From: Bacteroidales bacterium
Lineage (GTDB): Bacteria; Bacteroidota; Bacteroidia; Bacteroidales; F082
Assembly (NCBI GenBank): GCA_016290215.1
Contig: JAEETH010000001.1
Span: 86,798-150,797, forward strand
Length of the DNA stretch: 64,000 nucleotides
Direction: 5' to 3'
The notes beneath the pieces are model-generated. The model did no database searches, had not been told where the DNA came from, and worked only from the letters and a program-made list of their open reading frames with translations. The position numbers and the translations under genes were made by a program. Shown one piece after another: positions 23,514 to 32,600 of this stretch (the stretch's first letter is position 1; every line of letters begins with the position of its first letter).

Positions 23514-23996
23514 TTAATCAATTCGTTTCAAGAAAAAGCGTTCAAAGAACGGTTCGGGCTCCGAAAAATGGTTGATCCACGAAGCCCTGATAGTATTGGC
23601 GGCCAACTCCTCAATGTCCATGTCGGCGCTGGTAGCGTCAGAAAACATGGAGATAATCCATGAGGTGTTGTAAATCGTAAGCACATGACTTACGGAATCA
23701 TAATCATAATCGCAATTGAACTTCTTAATCAACGCAGGACTATCGTTGAGCAGCAACTTGCCCGATCCATCATCATAAAAATACACCTCATAGCCATGAC
23801 CTTCACCCACTTCATAATGCAAAGTATCCCACTTTTCGACGCCATCGTCATTGGTGCGGCAACTGATGTATTGCTCACAGCCCCAATGCCCTACGAGTGG
23901 CGAACCAGCATACTTCTTCTCTTTGCAGCACGAACCCAATGCCAACAAAGCCAAGGTTGCCAAAGCCAAAAAAGCGTTTCTGAATTTCATCTCCAT
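23514..23996 (-). CDS. Lipocalin-like lipoprotein, paralogue of the downstream gene
   Basis: 160 residues. Signal with lipobox LGSC near residue 23 (MEMKFRNAFLALATLALLALGSC), then SPLVGHWGCEQYISC, a short loop, YEVYFYDDGSGKLLL, a central FNCDYDYDSVSHVLTIYN strand pair and a C-terminal FERFFLKRID. The G-x-W opening and the Y-D-x-x-x-x-x-L-x-I hairpin are shared with the 22902-23492 product, supporting duplication. Start could also be the Met two codons later (MKFRN). First gene of a two-gene minus-strand unit with a -7 box at 24011. Both may be anchored in the outer membrane; no partner or ligand is indicated. Confidence 0.78.
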   Translation of the reverse strand: MEMKFRNAFLALATLALLALGSCCKEKKYAGSPLVGHWGCEQYISCRTNDDGVEKWDTLHYEVGEGHGYEVYFYDDGSGKLLLNDSPALIKKFNCDYDYDSVSHVLTIYNTSWIISMFSDATSADMDIEELAANTIRASWINHFSEPEPFFERFFLKRID

Positions 23997-24010
23997 AACT
24001 AATTTCGTTG

Positions 24011-24018
24011 CAAAAATA
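24011..24018 (-). promoter_or_regulatory. Promoter -7 box for the lipocalin-like pair (minus strand TATTTTTG)
   Basis: Exact TAnnTTTG 14 bases from the start codon at 23996; leader would be very short. Confidence 0.55.
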
Positions 24019-24048
24019 GGATTAATTCAAATATCGCGCCAATTTTTC

Positions 24049-24056
24049 TAATTTTG
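24049..24056 (+). promoter_or_regulatory. Promoter -7 box TAATTTTG
   Basis: Exact TAnnTTTG 19 bases before ATG 24076; divergent with the box at 24011. Confidence 0.6.
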
Positions 24057-24075
24057 CTGCACAAATACTTCTGAA

Positions 24076-25374
24076 ATGAAACGCAAAATATACCTTATTA
24101 TTGTATTTCTTTGGTCTTTCCTGCTGGCCAACGCTCAAGACACGCTGACTGTTCTACAATACAACCTCCTGCAATATGGGAACTTCCAAGGTTATGGGGG
24201 CTGTTCCGAAAGCACCAACAACACGCAACTCAAAGACGAGTGCATCCGCACCATTTTGGATTATGTAAAACCCGACATTTTCACAGTTTGCGAGTTTGGT
24301 GCCACCGCTAAGCTGCAAAGCGACTTTTTGCGTCATAACCTCAACCTTTCCGGCAAAGATTACTGGCAATCCGATAATATCATCAATTACGCGGGCAGCA
24401 ATATCATCAACCATATTTTCTACAACTCGCGAAAGTTAGGATTGAAGAAACATGTGGCCCTTCGTACCCATCCGCGCGACACCGATGTCTACGAACTGTA
24501 TCTCAAAACCAATACTTTGGCCGTTGGCGACACCGTGAAACTGGTTTGCATCGTCACCCATCCCAAGGCTGGAGAAGAATATGCAGGCTCACGCTACACC
24601 TTGATGCAAACGGTGATGAACTATGTCAGCCAAAACTACGCCACTGAAAATGTGTTGATTATGGGCGATTTCAATATGTATGGTGCCAGTGAGAGTGGTT
24701 ACCAGGTGCTTACCCGAACCTACAGCAACACCAATGCGCTCTTTACCGATCCATTGGCCAACCTTGGCGGCGTGGGCGAATGGAACAACTCCTACCAGTT
24801 TGCCCGATTCCACACCCAATCTACCAGAAATGGAAACACTACATGTTTCTCCGATGGTGGCCTTGACGACCGCTTCGACTTCATCCTGATGGCCGACGAG
24901 ATCAAGTACAGCTACAAGCACTTACGCTATGTGCCCAATTCCTACAAAGCCATCGGCAACGACGGTTACCACTTCAACCAAAGCATCAACCAAGGCTACA
25001 ACTATGTTGTGCCTGCCGAAGTCGCACAAGCCCTCTTCGATTGCTCCGACCATCTCCCTGTGACGATGAAAATCTTCACCGATGTTCCAGGTTTAGGCGT
25101 TGACGAGTCGGAGGTGACTACTTTGGAAGCCTCTGTGGCACCTAATCCAGCTTCTGACGTTACCATGGTTCACTTTTTCAACCCATCAGCAGGCTTGGTG
25201 CAGTTTGAATTGTATTCGCTGCAAGGACAACTGGTGCAACGGCAATCCGAGCATTTCGGGAATGGGGCGCAGCGGTTTGAGCTTAACCTTCAAGATGTTT
25301 CTCAAGGGTTTTATTTGTTGCGCATTAGGCATCAGAAGGGTTGGAGACAAACAATCAAACTCATCGTTCGGTAA
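24076..25374 (+). CDS. Secreted endonuclease/exonuclease/phosphatase-family protein with T9SS sorting domain
   Basis: 432 residues: signal peptide (MKRKIYLIIVFLWSFLLANAQ), EEP domain to about residue 340, then a C-terminal type IX sorting domain. The EEP core shows VLQYNLLQYG, VCEFGA (Glu replaces the usual QE context but the acidic residue is there), IMGDFNMYG with catalytic Asp-x-Asn, and DCSDHLPVTM with the final Asp-His. The tail reads SVAPNPASDVTMV...LYSLQGQLVQ...GFYLLRI...KLIVR, the type A sorting signature. It would be exported across the outer membrane as a surface or secreted nuclease or phosphodiesterase. PorZ encoded at 40691 supports a working T9SS. Substrate is not known. Confidence 0.88.
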   Translation: MKRKIYLIIVFLWSFLLANAQDTLTVLQYNLLQYGNFQGYGGCSESTNNTQLKDECIRTILDYVKPDIFTVCEFGATAKLQSDFLRHNLNLSGKDYWQSDNIINYAGSNIINHIFYNSRKLGLKKHVALRTHPRDTDVYELYLKTNTLAVGDTVKLVCIVTHPKAGEEYAGSRYTLMQTVMNYVSQNYATENVLIMGDFNMYGASESGYQVLTRTYSNTNALFTDPLANLGGVGEWNNSYQFARFHTQSTRNGNTTCFSDGGLDDRFDFILMADEIKYSYKHLRYVPNSYKAIGNDGYHFNQSINQGYNYVVPAEVAQALFDCSDHLPVTMKIFTDVPGLGVDESEVTTLEASVAPNPASDVTMVHFFNPSAGLVQFELYSLQGQLVQRQSEHFGNGAQRFELNLQDVSQGFYLLRIRHQKGWRQTIKLIVR

Positions 25375-25377
25375 AAA

Positions 25378-25626
25378 CAGGCTTCAGAAAGCATGTCATT
25401 CCTGCATTAGGCTGGTGCAGGCCTCAACAGGTATGTCATCCCTGCGTAGGCTCGTGGGCAAAGACATGGGATCTATAGCTGTTGAGGCCGTCCTAAAAGT
25501 TTTTGCTTCTTGAACCGCCTCCTATAGATTTTCCCTAGCGTCCCGCTGCCCATAGATTCCCTCCTACCCACTTGCCAATGCAGGAATGACATGTGCAGCG
25601 AGGTTATGGCCAGGAGGCTTGATTCT
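25378..25626. repeat. Family A composite repeat 1 of the array, with interleaved hairpins
   Basis: Begins ACAGGCTTCAGAAAGCATGTC, the left half of one hairpin 1, which is cut short by a complete second hairpin 1 with arms 25420-25430 and 25479-25489 (GGCCTCAACAG). After GTC and a spacer of about 22 bases comes CCGCCTCC, half of an outer hairpin 2; inside it sits a full inner hairpin 2 with arms CGCTGC and GCAGCG (25544-25600), and the outer arm GGAGGC closes at 25613-25618. It follows the T9SS nuclease gene directly. No reading frame here is credible. Confidence 0.85.
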
Positions 25627-25638
25627 ACCACGGTTAAA

Positions 25639-25890
25639 ACAGGCACTTGAAGTTATGTCATCCCTGCATTAGGCTGGTGCAGGCCCCAACAGGTATGTCA
25701 TCCCTGCGTAGGCTCGTGGGCAAAGTCATGGGATCTATAGCTGTTGAGGCCGTCTTAAAAGGATTTTGCTTCATTGTTCCGCCTCCCATAGATTTTTCCT
25801 GGCATCCCGCTGCACATAGATTCCCTCCTACCCACTTGCCAACGCTGGAATGACATGCGCAGCGGGGTTATGACCAAGAGGCTTGATTCT
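25639..25890. repeat. Family A composite repeat 2 of the array (tandem duplicate)
   Basis: Same organisation as 25378-25626, offset by about 264 bases, down to the trailing ACGGTTAAAA joint. The first half-hairpin differs (GGCACTTGAAG instead of GGCTTCAGAAAG), while the inner GGCCCCAACAGG/CTGTTGAGGCC hairpin and the nested CCGCTGC/GCAGCGG hairpin are shared. The array is therefore partly a tandem duplication with exchanged left arms. Confidence 0.82.
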
Positions 25891-25904
25891 AACACGGTTA
25901 AAAA

Positions 25905-26358
25905 CAGGCACTTGAAGTCATGTCATTCCAGCGTAGGGTAGTGCGGTGGCGGGAATCTATGACTTCAAGAGCCGTCATTAGATGTTATTCTCGAACAAAT
26001 CCTTCCTTTCAGGGTTTATCCTATCTATCAGTCTTTCTTTTTCTGCTCTTGATAGTTTCTTTAATTCTTTTTCCCTAACTATAGCTTGGTCTATCAAACC
26101 AAAATCTTCACAATACACCAGCTTGTGGCATTTATATTTTGCCGTAAAAACAGACCCACTACCTTCCTTGTGCTCTCTAACACGTCTATCAAGGTTATTA
26201 GTAACACCTATGTATAAAGCCCGCCCATTAGTACTTTGCATCATATATACCCAATAGGTTTTCATCTGTTGAATCTTTCAATTATTACTTCTTTAAACCG
26301 CCTCCCATAGATTCCCGCTCTCGCACATTCCTCTGCTGGAATGACATGGGAGACTGGC
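25905..26358. mobile_element. Family A composite element carrying the GIY-YIG gene (putative autonomous form)
   Basis: Left hairpin 1: arms 25907-25921 and 25959-25973 (14 of 15 pair) around the ATGTCATTCC...GGAATCTAT core, followed by GTC. The GIY-YIG stop codon is at 25978, two bases later. On the far side, 32 bases after the gene's start, CCGCCTCCCAT (26298-26308) opens hairpin 2, which closes with GGAATGACATGGGAG (26338-26352). In the other composites these same two boundaries are joined by only about 22-28 bases. The gene thus occupies exactly the spacer slot. No target-site duplication could be defined by eye. Confidence 0.6.
25978..26265 (-). CDS. Small stand-alone GIY-YIG nuclease
   Basis: 95 residues, a single GIY-YIG domain with no other module. 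YWVYMMQS supplies the first motif half, LYIGVTNNLDRRVREHK gives the YIG motif with the catalytic Arg (27/28) and His32, and AIVREKELKKL contains the metal-binding Glu65; INPER near the end gives the conserved Asn. All expected active-site residues are present, so it should cut DNA. Stand-alone domains of this size (UPF0213/YhbQ-like) are widespread in Bacteroidota and their roles are mostly unknown. Here the gene is framed by inverted family A hairpins on both sides, with the stop codon two bases from one of them, suggesting that it belongs to the repeat element. No TAnnTTTG box is visible upstream. Confidence 0.9.
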   Translation of the reverse strand: MKTYWVYMMQSTNGRALYIGVTNNLDRRVREHKEGSGSVFTAKYKCHKLVYCEDFGLIDQAIVREKELKKLSRAEKERLIDRINPERKDLFENNI

Positions 26359-26380
26359 TTTTACTTTTTACATGGTTCTT

Positions 26381-26630
26381 GCAGGCTCCAGAAAGCATGT
26401 CATTCCTGCTTTGGGCTTTGCAGGCCTCAACAGGTATGTCATCCCTGCGGGGGCTGGTGGGCAAAGGCATGGGATCTATAGCTGTTGAGGCCGTCTTGAA
26501 AGGATTTTGCTTCATTATTCCGCCTCCTATAGATTATTCCTAGCATCCCGCTGCCCATAGATTCCCTCCTGCCCACTTGCCAATGCAGGAATGACATGCG
26601 CAGCGGGGTTTTGACATGGGAGGCTGATTC
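26381..26630. repeat. Family A composite repeat 3 of the array
   Basis: Starts CAGGCTCCAGAAAGCATGTC (truncated hairpin 1), then a full hairpin with arms 26423-26433 and 26482-26492 (GGCCTCAACAG), GTC, a spacer of 24-28 bases, and a nested pair of hairpin 2 units: outer CCGCCTCC/GGAGGC enclosing inner CCCGCTGC/GCAGCGGG. It ends on the base before the stop codon of the macroglobulin gene. Confidence 0.85.
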
Positions 26631-29600
26631 TTACTCTCCTACCCTAACCTTCATTCCATCCGAATATGCACTGAACTCAGGAGCATATTGGCACTGAATC
26701 AAGGCGTAGCCATTGTTGAGGTGGCCTTCCTTGGTCACGAACATGCTGTACTCCAGCTGATGCGTGCCCTTGGGCAGGAACTCGATGAAGAACTCCATGT
26801 CGGTGTCGGTGTTGCTCTGGTAGTAGCTCATACGGTCGTTGTACTCGTAGCGCGAGATTTGCTCAATGGGCTCGAAGCCAGCGGCACGGAGGTCCTTGAC
26901 AAAGACAAAGCTCATATCCTGCTGGCTGGTAAAGGTGATCTTTACGGTAAGTTTGTCGCCAACCTTCAGCGTACGCTTCTCCGCAGGCACCAAGACCCTG
27001 CCCTTGTCGGTCACCGTCTCCACAAACAGTTCGCGCTTGATGGTGAAGCCCGATTCGTCGCTCTTCACCTCGTCAATCGGGACGAAATACTGGCGGAACA
27101 GGCCGCCCCACACAAGGTGGTTGGTCGGGTTGTTGACGGTGAGCTGACGCATGTCCTCGGTCACTTCGTTGGCATTCCAACGACGTTGGATGAAGCCCGT
27201 GCCGGCCACGCCACCTTCGGTGCTGACGGGCGTGTTGCCAAAGCGCAGGGTGACTTCCTTGCCTTCCTCGAACCAGTCGCTGCCGCGCATCAGCAGAGCA
27301 TAGATGGCATCGGCGGTGGAGGCCGAGTTCTCCCACATCGTGGTCTGCTTCTGGGTGAGCAGCCACACGCGCAACTCGTCGATAATCTCTTGGTTTTGGT
27401 CGATTTCTGCAAAGGCGGCCATGATGTTGGCGTGGGTGGCGATGTGCGACTCAAACGCGAAGTATTTCTTCGGCCAGTACATGCCGATTTGCTCGTTCTT
27501 CTGAGCGGTTTCCTTGAAACTCTGAATCATCAACTTGGCGGTCTTTTCGTTGCCGTTGCGGTAAAGTACCAAGGCACCCTTCGAGCGTTGGTTGAAATTG
27601 AACGAGGTCCACTCCTTGTCGAGGCTCTTGAGGTAATAGTCCTTGGCCTTAGCGAAGTCGCGGTCGGAGTTTTGCACCTCAAAGAAACTCAATGCATAGA
27701 GCTCGTTCAAAGTGCTGGAACCAATGGGCCAATCCTTGCCTTTGCTATGGGCTTTCATATAGCGGTAGGTCTCGGCCACTTCATATTCAAGGTAACGCAC
27801 GGCCTTGTCGCAGATGCTTTGGGCGGTGTTTTGGTCGGACTTGCTCAACGTACTCCAAGCGCCCATCTTCTGCAATTTGCCGAAACCCGTGAGGATGTAG
27901 GTGCTGATGTACGGACTCTCAGGCATACCGTCCATCCAAGGCCAACCGCCATTGTATTTCTGCTTGTCCTTGATGAGTTTCAAGGCATTGGTCTGCTGGT
28001 TACGAATGGTGTTCACTTCGAAGAGCGTGGCGATACGGCTGCGTTGCTCAGTCTCGCTCTTGGCCTCAAGCACCCATGGCGTCTCTTGCAGCATGATGGC
28101 CTTCAGGTCTTGGTCTTTTTCGAGTTGCGAGAGCAGAGCATCGGGGGTCTCAATCTGCCACTTCTTGATGTAGTTCAAGAGGTTCGGGGTGTGGTCAGCG
28201 ATGTAGGACGAGAGCGTGTTGGCGTAGAACACGTAGAAGGCGGTCTCGGCGCGGTCGGCCTTGACGTTGGCTAAGTAAGGCAGAGCCTGCACGGCGTACC
28301 ACACGGGGTTGGTACTGAAGTTGAGCGTCAGGCTGTAGTCGCGCTCGTGGCTGTCGGGGTTGGCGATGGCTTCGAAGTCGAAGGTTTTTTCGGTCTCAGC
28401 CTTCACAGTGATGGGCAGGGTCTGCGTCATGAAGATTTCGCTGCTCAGCACAGGCAGGAGGTGCTGCTCGGCATCGCTGAATTGTCCTGCGTAAGCCGTG
28501 AAGCGGAAGGCCAAAAGGCTCAAATCATATTGACCCTTCACCTTCCAACGCACTTCCTTGCTACGACCGGGTTGGATAGTCTCCATCGGGATGGTACAGG
28601 TCCCTGAGCCCGTCGAAGGGCCGTCATTAATTATCAGATTCACAGGCTGCATCGTGCCCGCATCAAAGATTTCGAGTTTCGCCGTGGGCGTGACAGGCTC
28701 GTCGCCCGTGTTGATAACGTTGGCCACAAACCACAGTTCGTCGTTGTCGTACATGAAGCGCGGCATGTCGGCCATGATCATCACAGGCTTCGAGGAAGTG
28801 AAGGTGTATTCGTTTTGGCCTGTTTTGCGGTCTTTGGTGTAGGCCATCAGCATCAGGCGCCAGCGCGTGAGGGCGTCGGGCATAGTGAAGCTGAAGGTCG
28901 CGCTTCCGTCGGCGTTGGTGCGTAGCTGTGGGAAGAAGAAGGCCGTTTCGTTGAAGTTCTCGCGGAGGGTAGGTTCGGCGGATTCCTTAGAGGTTGCTAT
29001 ACTTCCTGTTTCGGAAGTAGCTTCTTGCTCTGCGATTTCTACCATTTCTTCTTCGCCGTCTGTTGCGAGAACTGCCCCTGAAACAGAATTCTTCTTTGCA
29101 ACCATAGGCACCTGGTAATCCATCGCAGCCGATTCTTCCACACACATATAAACATCATTTACCCTTCGGCTTCCTTTCCTCAATCCACGCCCACCGTATA
29201 CATACCCATAATCGAAGAAAGGTGCATCGGAAGGCAGGCTGAAATTGAACAACTCGGCAACGTGGAAAAACTCCACAACGGTATTGGACGAGGTGAAGCA
29301 GTGGCCATCGGAATTGAAACTACGTCCAACCACACCTGAAGGCGACATGCTGAACCACCAATGATTGCGTTCAAATTCATCCAAAGAGGCATCATACATT
29401 CCTGTGAGCAAGGCGGCTTCCAACGGCTTGTCCTTATAGTCGCGGACGGTCACCTCCCAGGTCTCCTCGGCACCAGGACTGAGCTTGTCGCGCATGGTGG
29501 CGAGTTTCACATCCAAGTCGTAATTGTCAAAAGGCACGGAAATGTCTAAACGATCCTTGTTGAACGAGTTTTCTTTGACAAAGGCATAACGCCAGTTGAG

Positions 29601-32600
29601 ACCTCCTCGGTCGTTTTCGGTCACCTTATAAGATAAAGTCTGCACGCTATTACTGACGGTGATTTTCTTATCCAAACGGATTTCGTCGCCATGGAGCAGC
29701 TGCACCCAAATTTCCACATCCTTAGCCGAGCTGCCGATGCTGAGTTGGATTTCGTCGTCAGGATGGGCTGTCGACTTGTCTTGGTGCACCCATTCCATTG
29801 TGGTGAAAGGCAGCTTCTTGGAGTCGTTTTCAAACACGGTGAACTGTTGCGAAACCTTCGCCAAAGGGTCGTCCAAACTCACCAGTTCCACATAGTACTT
29901 TCCAGGTTCCAAAGCCTTGCCTTCGTAGAGCTTGGCCTTGTCGTCCACCATAACTTCATCCTGATAAACCAAGGTTCCTGAGCCCGTCGAAGGACCGGCT
30001 TGCTTGTCATAAAAGCTGTACTGTGGGAACAATCTAGCCAACTCCTCATCGCTCAGCACTTGCCTGTCAAGTTTTTCCGAATGTCCCATCGCCTCAAAGT
30101 AGTTGATTTTGGCAGCATCATCGTAGCGATAAATCTTCCTCGAGATGCGGCTCTTGGCGGGCTGCCAGCTGAGGTTGCTCACGGTGATTTGGTATTTGCC
30201 GATTTCAGATTTTTCAACCTCCGAAGGTAAGTCTGTGCTGATGGCGATTTCGTTATAGCCCGCGCGGATGCTATAGGTGTCGACATGGGTCTCGCCTTGC
30301 TTGCTCGTGGCAGTCACCTCAATTTCGTAAGTGAACACAGGTTGCTTCTCAGGTGCGATGCTCAACGAAGGTTTCAGGTTGAAGGTGACGGCGAACTTGC
30401 CGTTCTCGTCGGTGCGGGCCTTGCCGTGAGTGATTTGTTCGTCCTCAACAGTCGGGTACCACCACCACCAGCAACGCCACGGGAAGGAGGTCTTGCGGAC
30501 GACGCGGTATGAGTATTCCACATCGTCCAAGCCGAATCCGGCGTAAGCTTTCACATCACCATGTACCGTAACTTCTTGGTTCAGTTTATATTGCTCTTTC
30601 GGACGCTCGAAAGTCACCTCAAAAGTTGGGCGTTTGTATTCTTCCACACGGATGGTACTAGTGCCATGGCCGGAAATGAGATGGAACACGCCATTCAGGC
30701 GGTCGGTTGGAATGACAAACGAGCCGCTGAACGAGCCGTATTCATCAGTAGTGAACTGGGCAGAGCTGATTTCCTGCCAGTTGGCATCCTTGAAGGTCAC
30801 CGTCTCGTTGTAGCCGTTCACCAATGTCTGTTCCTTGCCTTGATAGCGCTTCACGACGCCTTGGAAGTAGACGGTCTGCCCGGGACGATAGATGGCGCGG
30901 TCGGTGAAGAGCATGGTCGTATGATACACTCCATCGTTCCTGTTCGGTGATCCTATACTGAAATTGATGTCGGACAGCAAGACATCGTCGCCATTGCGGA
31001 GATTGATGTAGAACGTGGTTATCTCTCTCTCTTTGCCAGTCATGACGGCTTTGCCGTTCTTGTCCGACTTCACCGTGTTTAAAACGATGGTCTTGTATTC
31101 GCGGGCTTTATAGTCCCATTCGCGGCGACAGAATTCCACAGTCACGCCTTCCACGGTTTTCCCCGTTTTGCGGTCCACCACCACAACGGTCATCTGCTCA
31201 TATTTTGAGTCGGTGATGTAGCCAAGGTTAGAAACTTGGAAACTAATTATCAAGGTTTTATCCTCACTCTTGATGTCTTGTTTAGTGGTGGCAGTCAGGT
31301 AGTAGATGCCTTCCTCCAAGGCAGGCAAGGCAATCAAGGTGCTGTGGTGACGGTAGTCGGTTTCAGGAGCTAAGATAAGTTCCTGTTCTGCAACAGCGGA
31401 TTTCTTGTTCAGCGCTTCGAGCAGTTCTTCTTTCCTCAACCCTCCCAGTTTCTTCAGTTCCTTTTCGCTGACCTTCACGATTCTATAATAAGGTGCGGTC
31501 GTGTTCTTGTATTCCAACACGGCAGGAATGGCCTCGTTGGGCAATTGAACCGAGTTCAGCGTGATGTCGATTTGTGGCTCCTCGATGCGCTTGATGAGAT
31601 TCTGGCAGTTCTTTGCTCCCTTCGATTTCGGGAACTTGGCGATGGCCTCTTCGCACAACGCCTTAGCTTTTTTGTAATTATCAAAATAGGCGCTGTCGCT
31701 GCTGTTGTTCTCCAACTGGTTCATCATGCTTCGCGCAATCAAGGAAGTGATTTCGGCGGAGAGCGGATTGTCTTTGTGCTGCGCCTTCAGGTCTTCCATC
31801 GCAGCCTGATATTGGGCATCTTTCCGCAAAATGGAGTTGACGAATCCAAAACGCTTGAAATCGTTGTAAATCAACACATCCTCGTTCTTTTCCTTGAGGT
31901 TGTAGGCGATGAGGTCTTGATAGATTTTCAAGCATTTGTTGAGCGGATTATCTGTCGTGCCCAAGTCGACTTTTACAAACTCATTGGCAGGCAGCCACCA
32001 CTTGTCGGTGTCGCCCTCGGCTTGGTCGGCATCGGCTTGACCTTGGTAATAATTGGCCACGCGGTGGAACATAAACTCGAACAGAGAGGCCTCATATTCA
32101 ATGTATTCCTCATTGTTGTTCTTGTTTTCGTACAAGGCCATAAAATCCTCGGTCTTGGCCTTTTTTAAGGCTTCGATGGGTTTCAGAGCCTCGTCATAGT
32201 GTTGGTTGATACGCGTTTTGAAGCTTTCCTTGTCCCAGTATTTCATCTCCACCTTCGAGAGGTCGCCATCAATGGGCAGGTTCTCGTTGATGCGCCACTC
32301 ATTGTTGTCCAAATAAGCAGCGTATGCCTTTGCGATTTCCTCGTGCAGCAAGGCATCATGAACAACATCCAACTTCCCGACTTTCTCTTCAATGTATTGG
32401 ATGAAGGCCTGTTCGGGGTCTTCTTCCACCGTTCGCTGCATGATGTTCTGCCGATAGAGCCAGGTCTTCAGCAGTTGGGTGGAGTTGTTGTCTTTTTCGG
32501 CTTGCTTTTCGATGGCAGCCAGCTCTTTTTCAGCTGATTCCGGCAAGTCTTTCTCAAGGTTTTCCTTTACTTTTTTCCACATAGTCTCGTAATTGTTTTT

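Noticed and set aside
25378-26630. CRISPR array
   Set aside because: The repeats looked array-like at first sight, but unit length and spacing are irregular, units are palindromic composites nested in each other, and no cas gene is near.
26688-28274. 528-codon open frame opposite the macroglobulin gene
   Set aside because: Same reason: antisense shadow with no domain pattern, while the sense protein has clear A2M features throughout.
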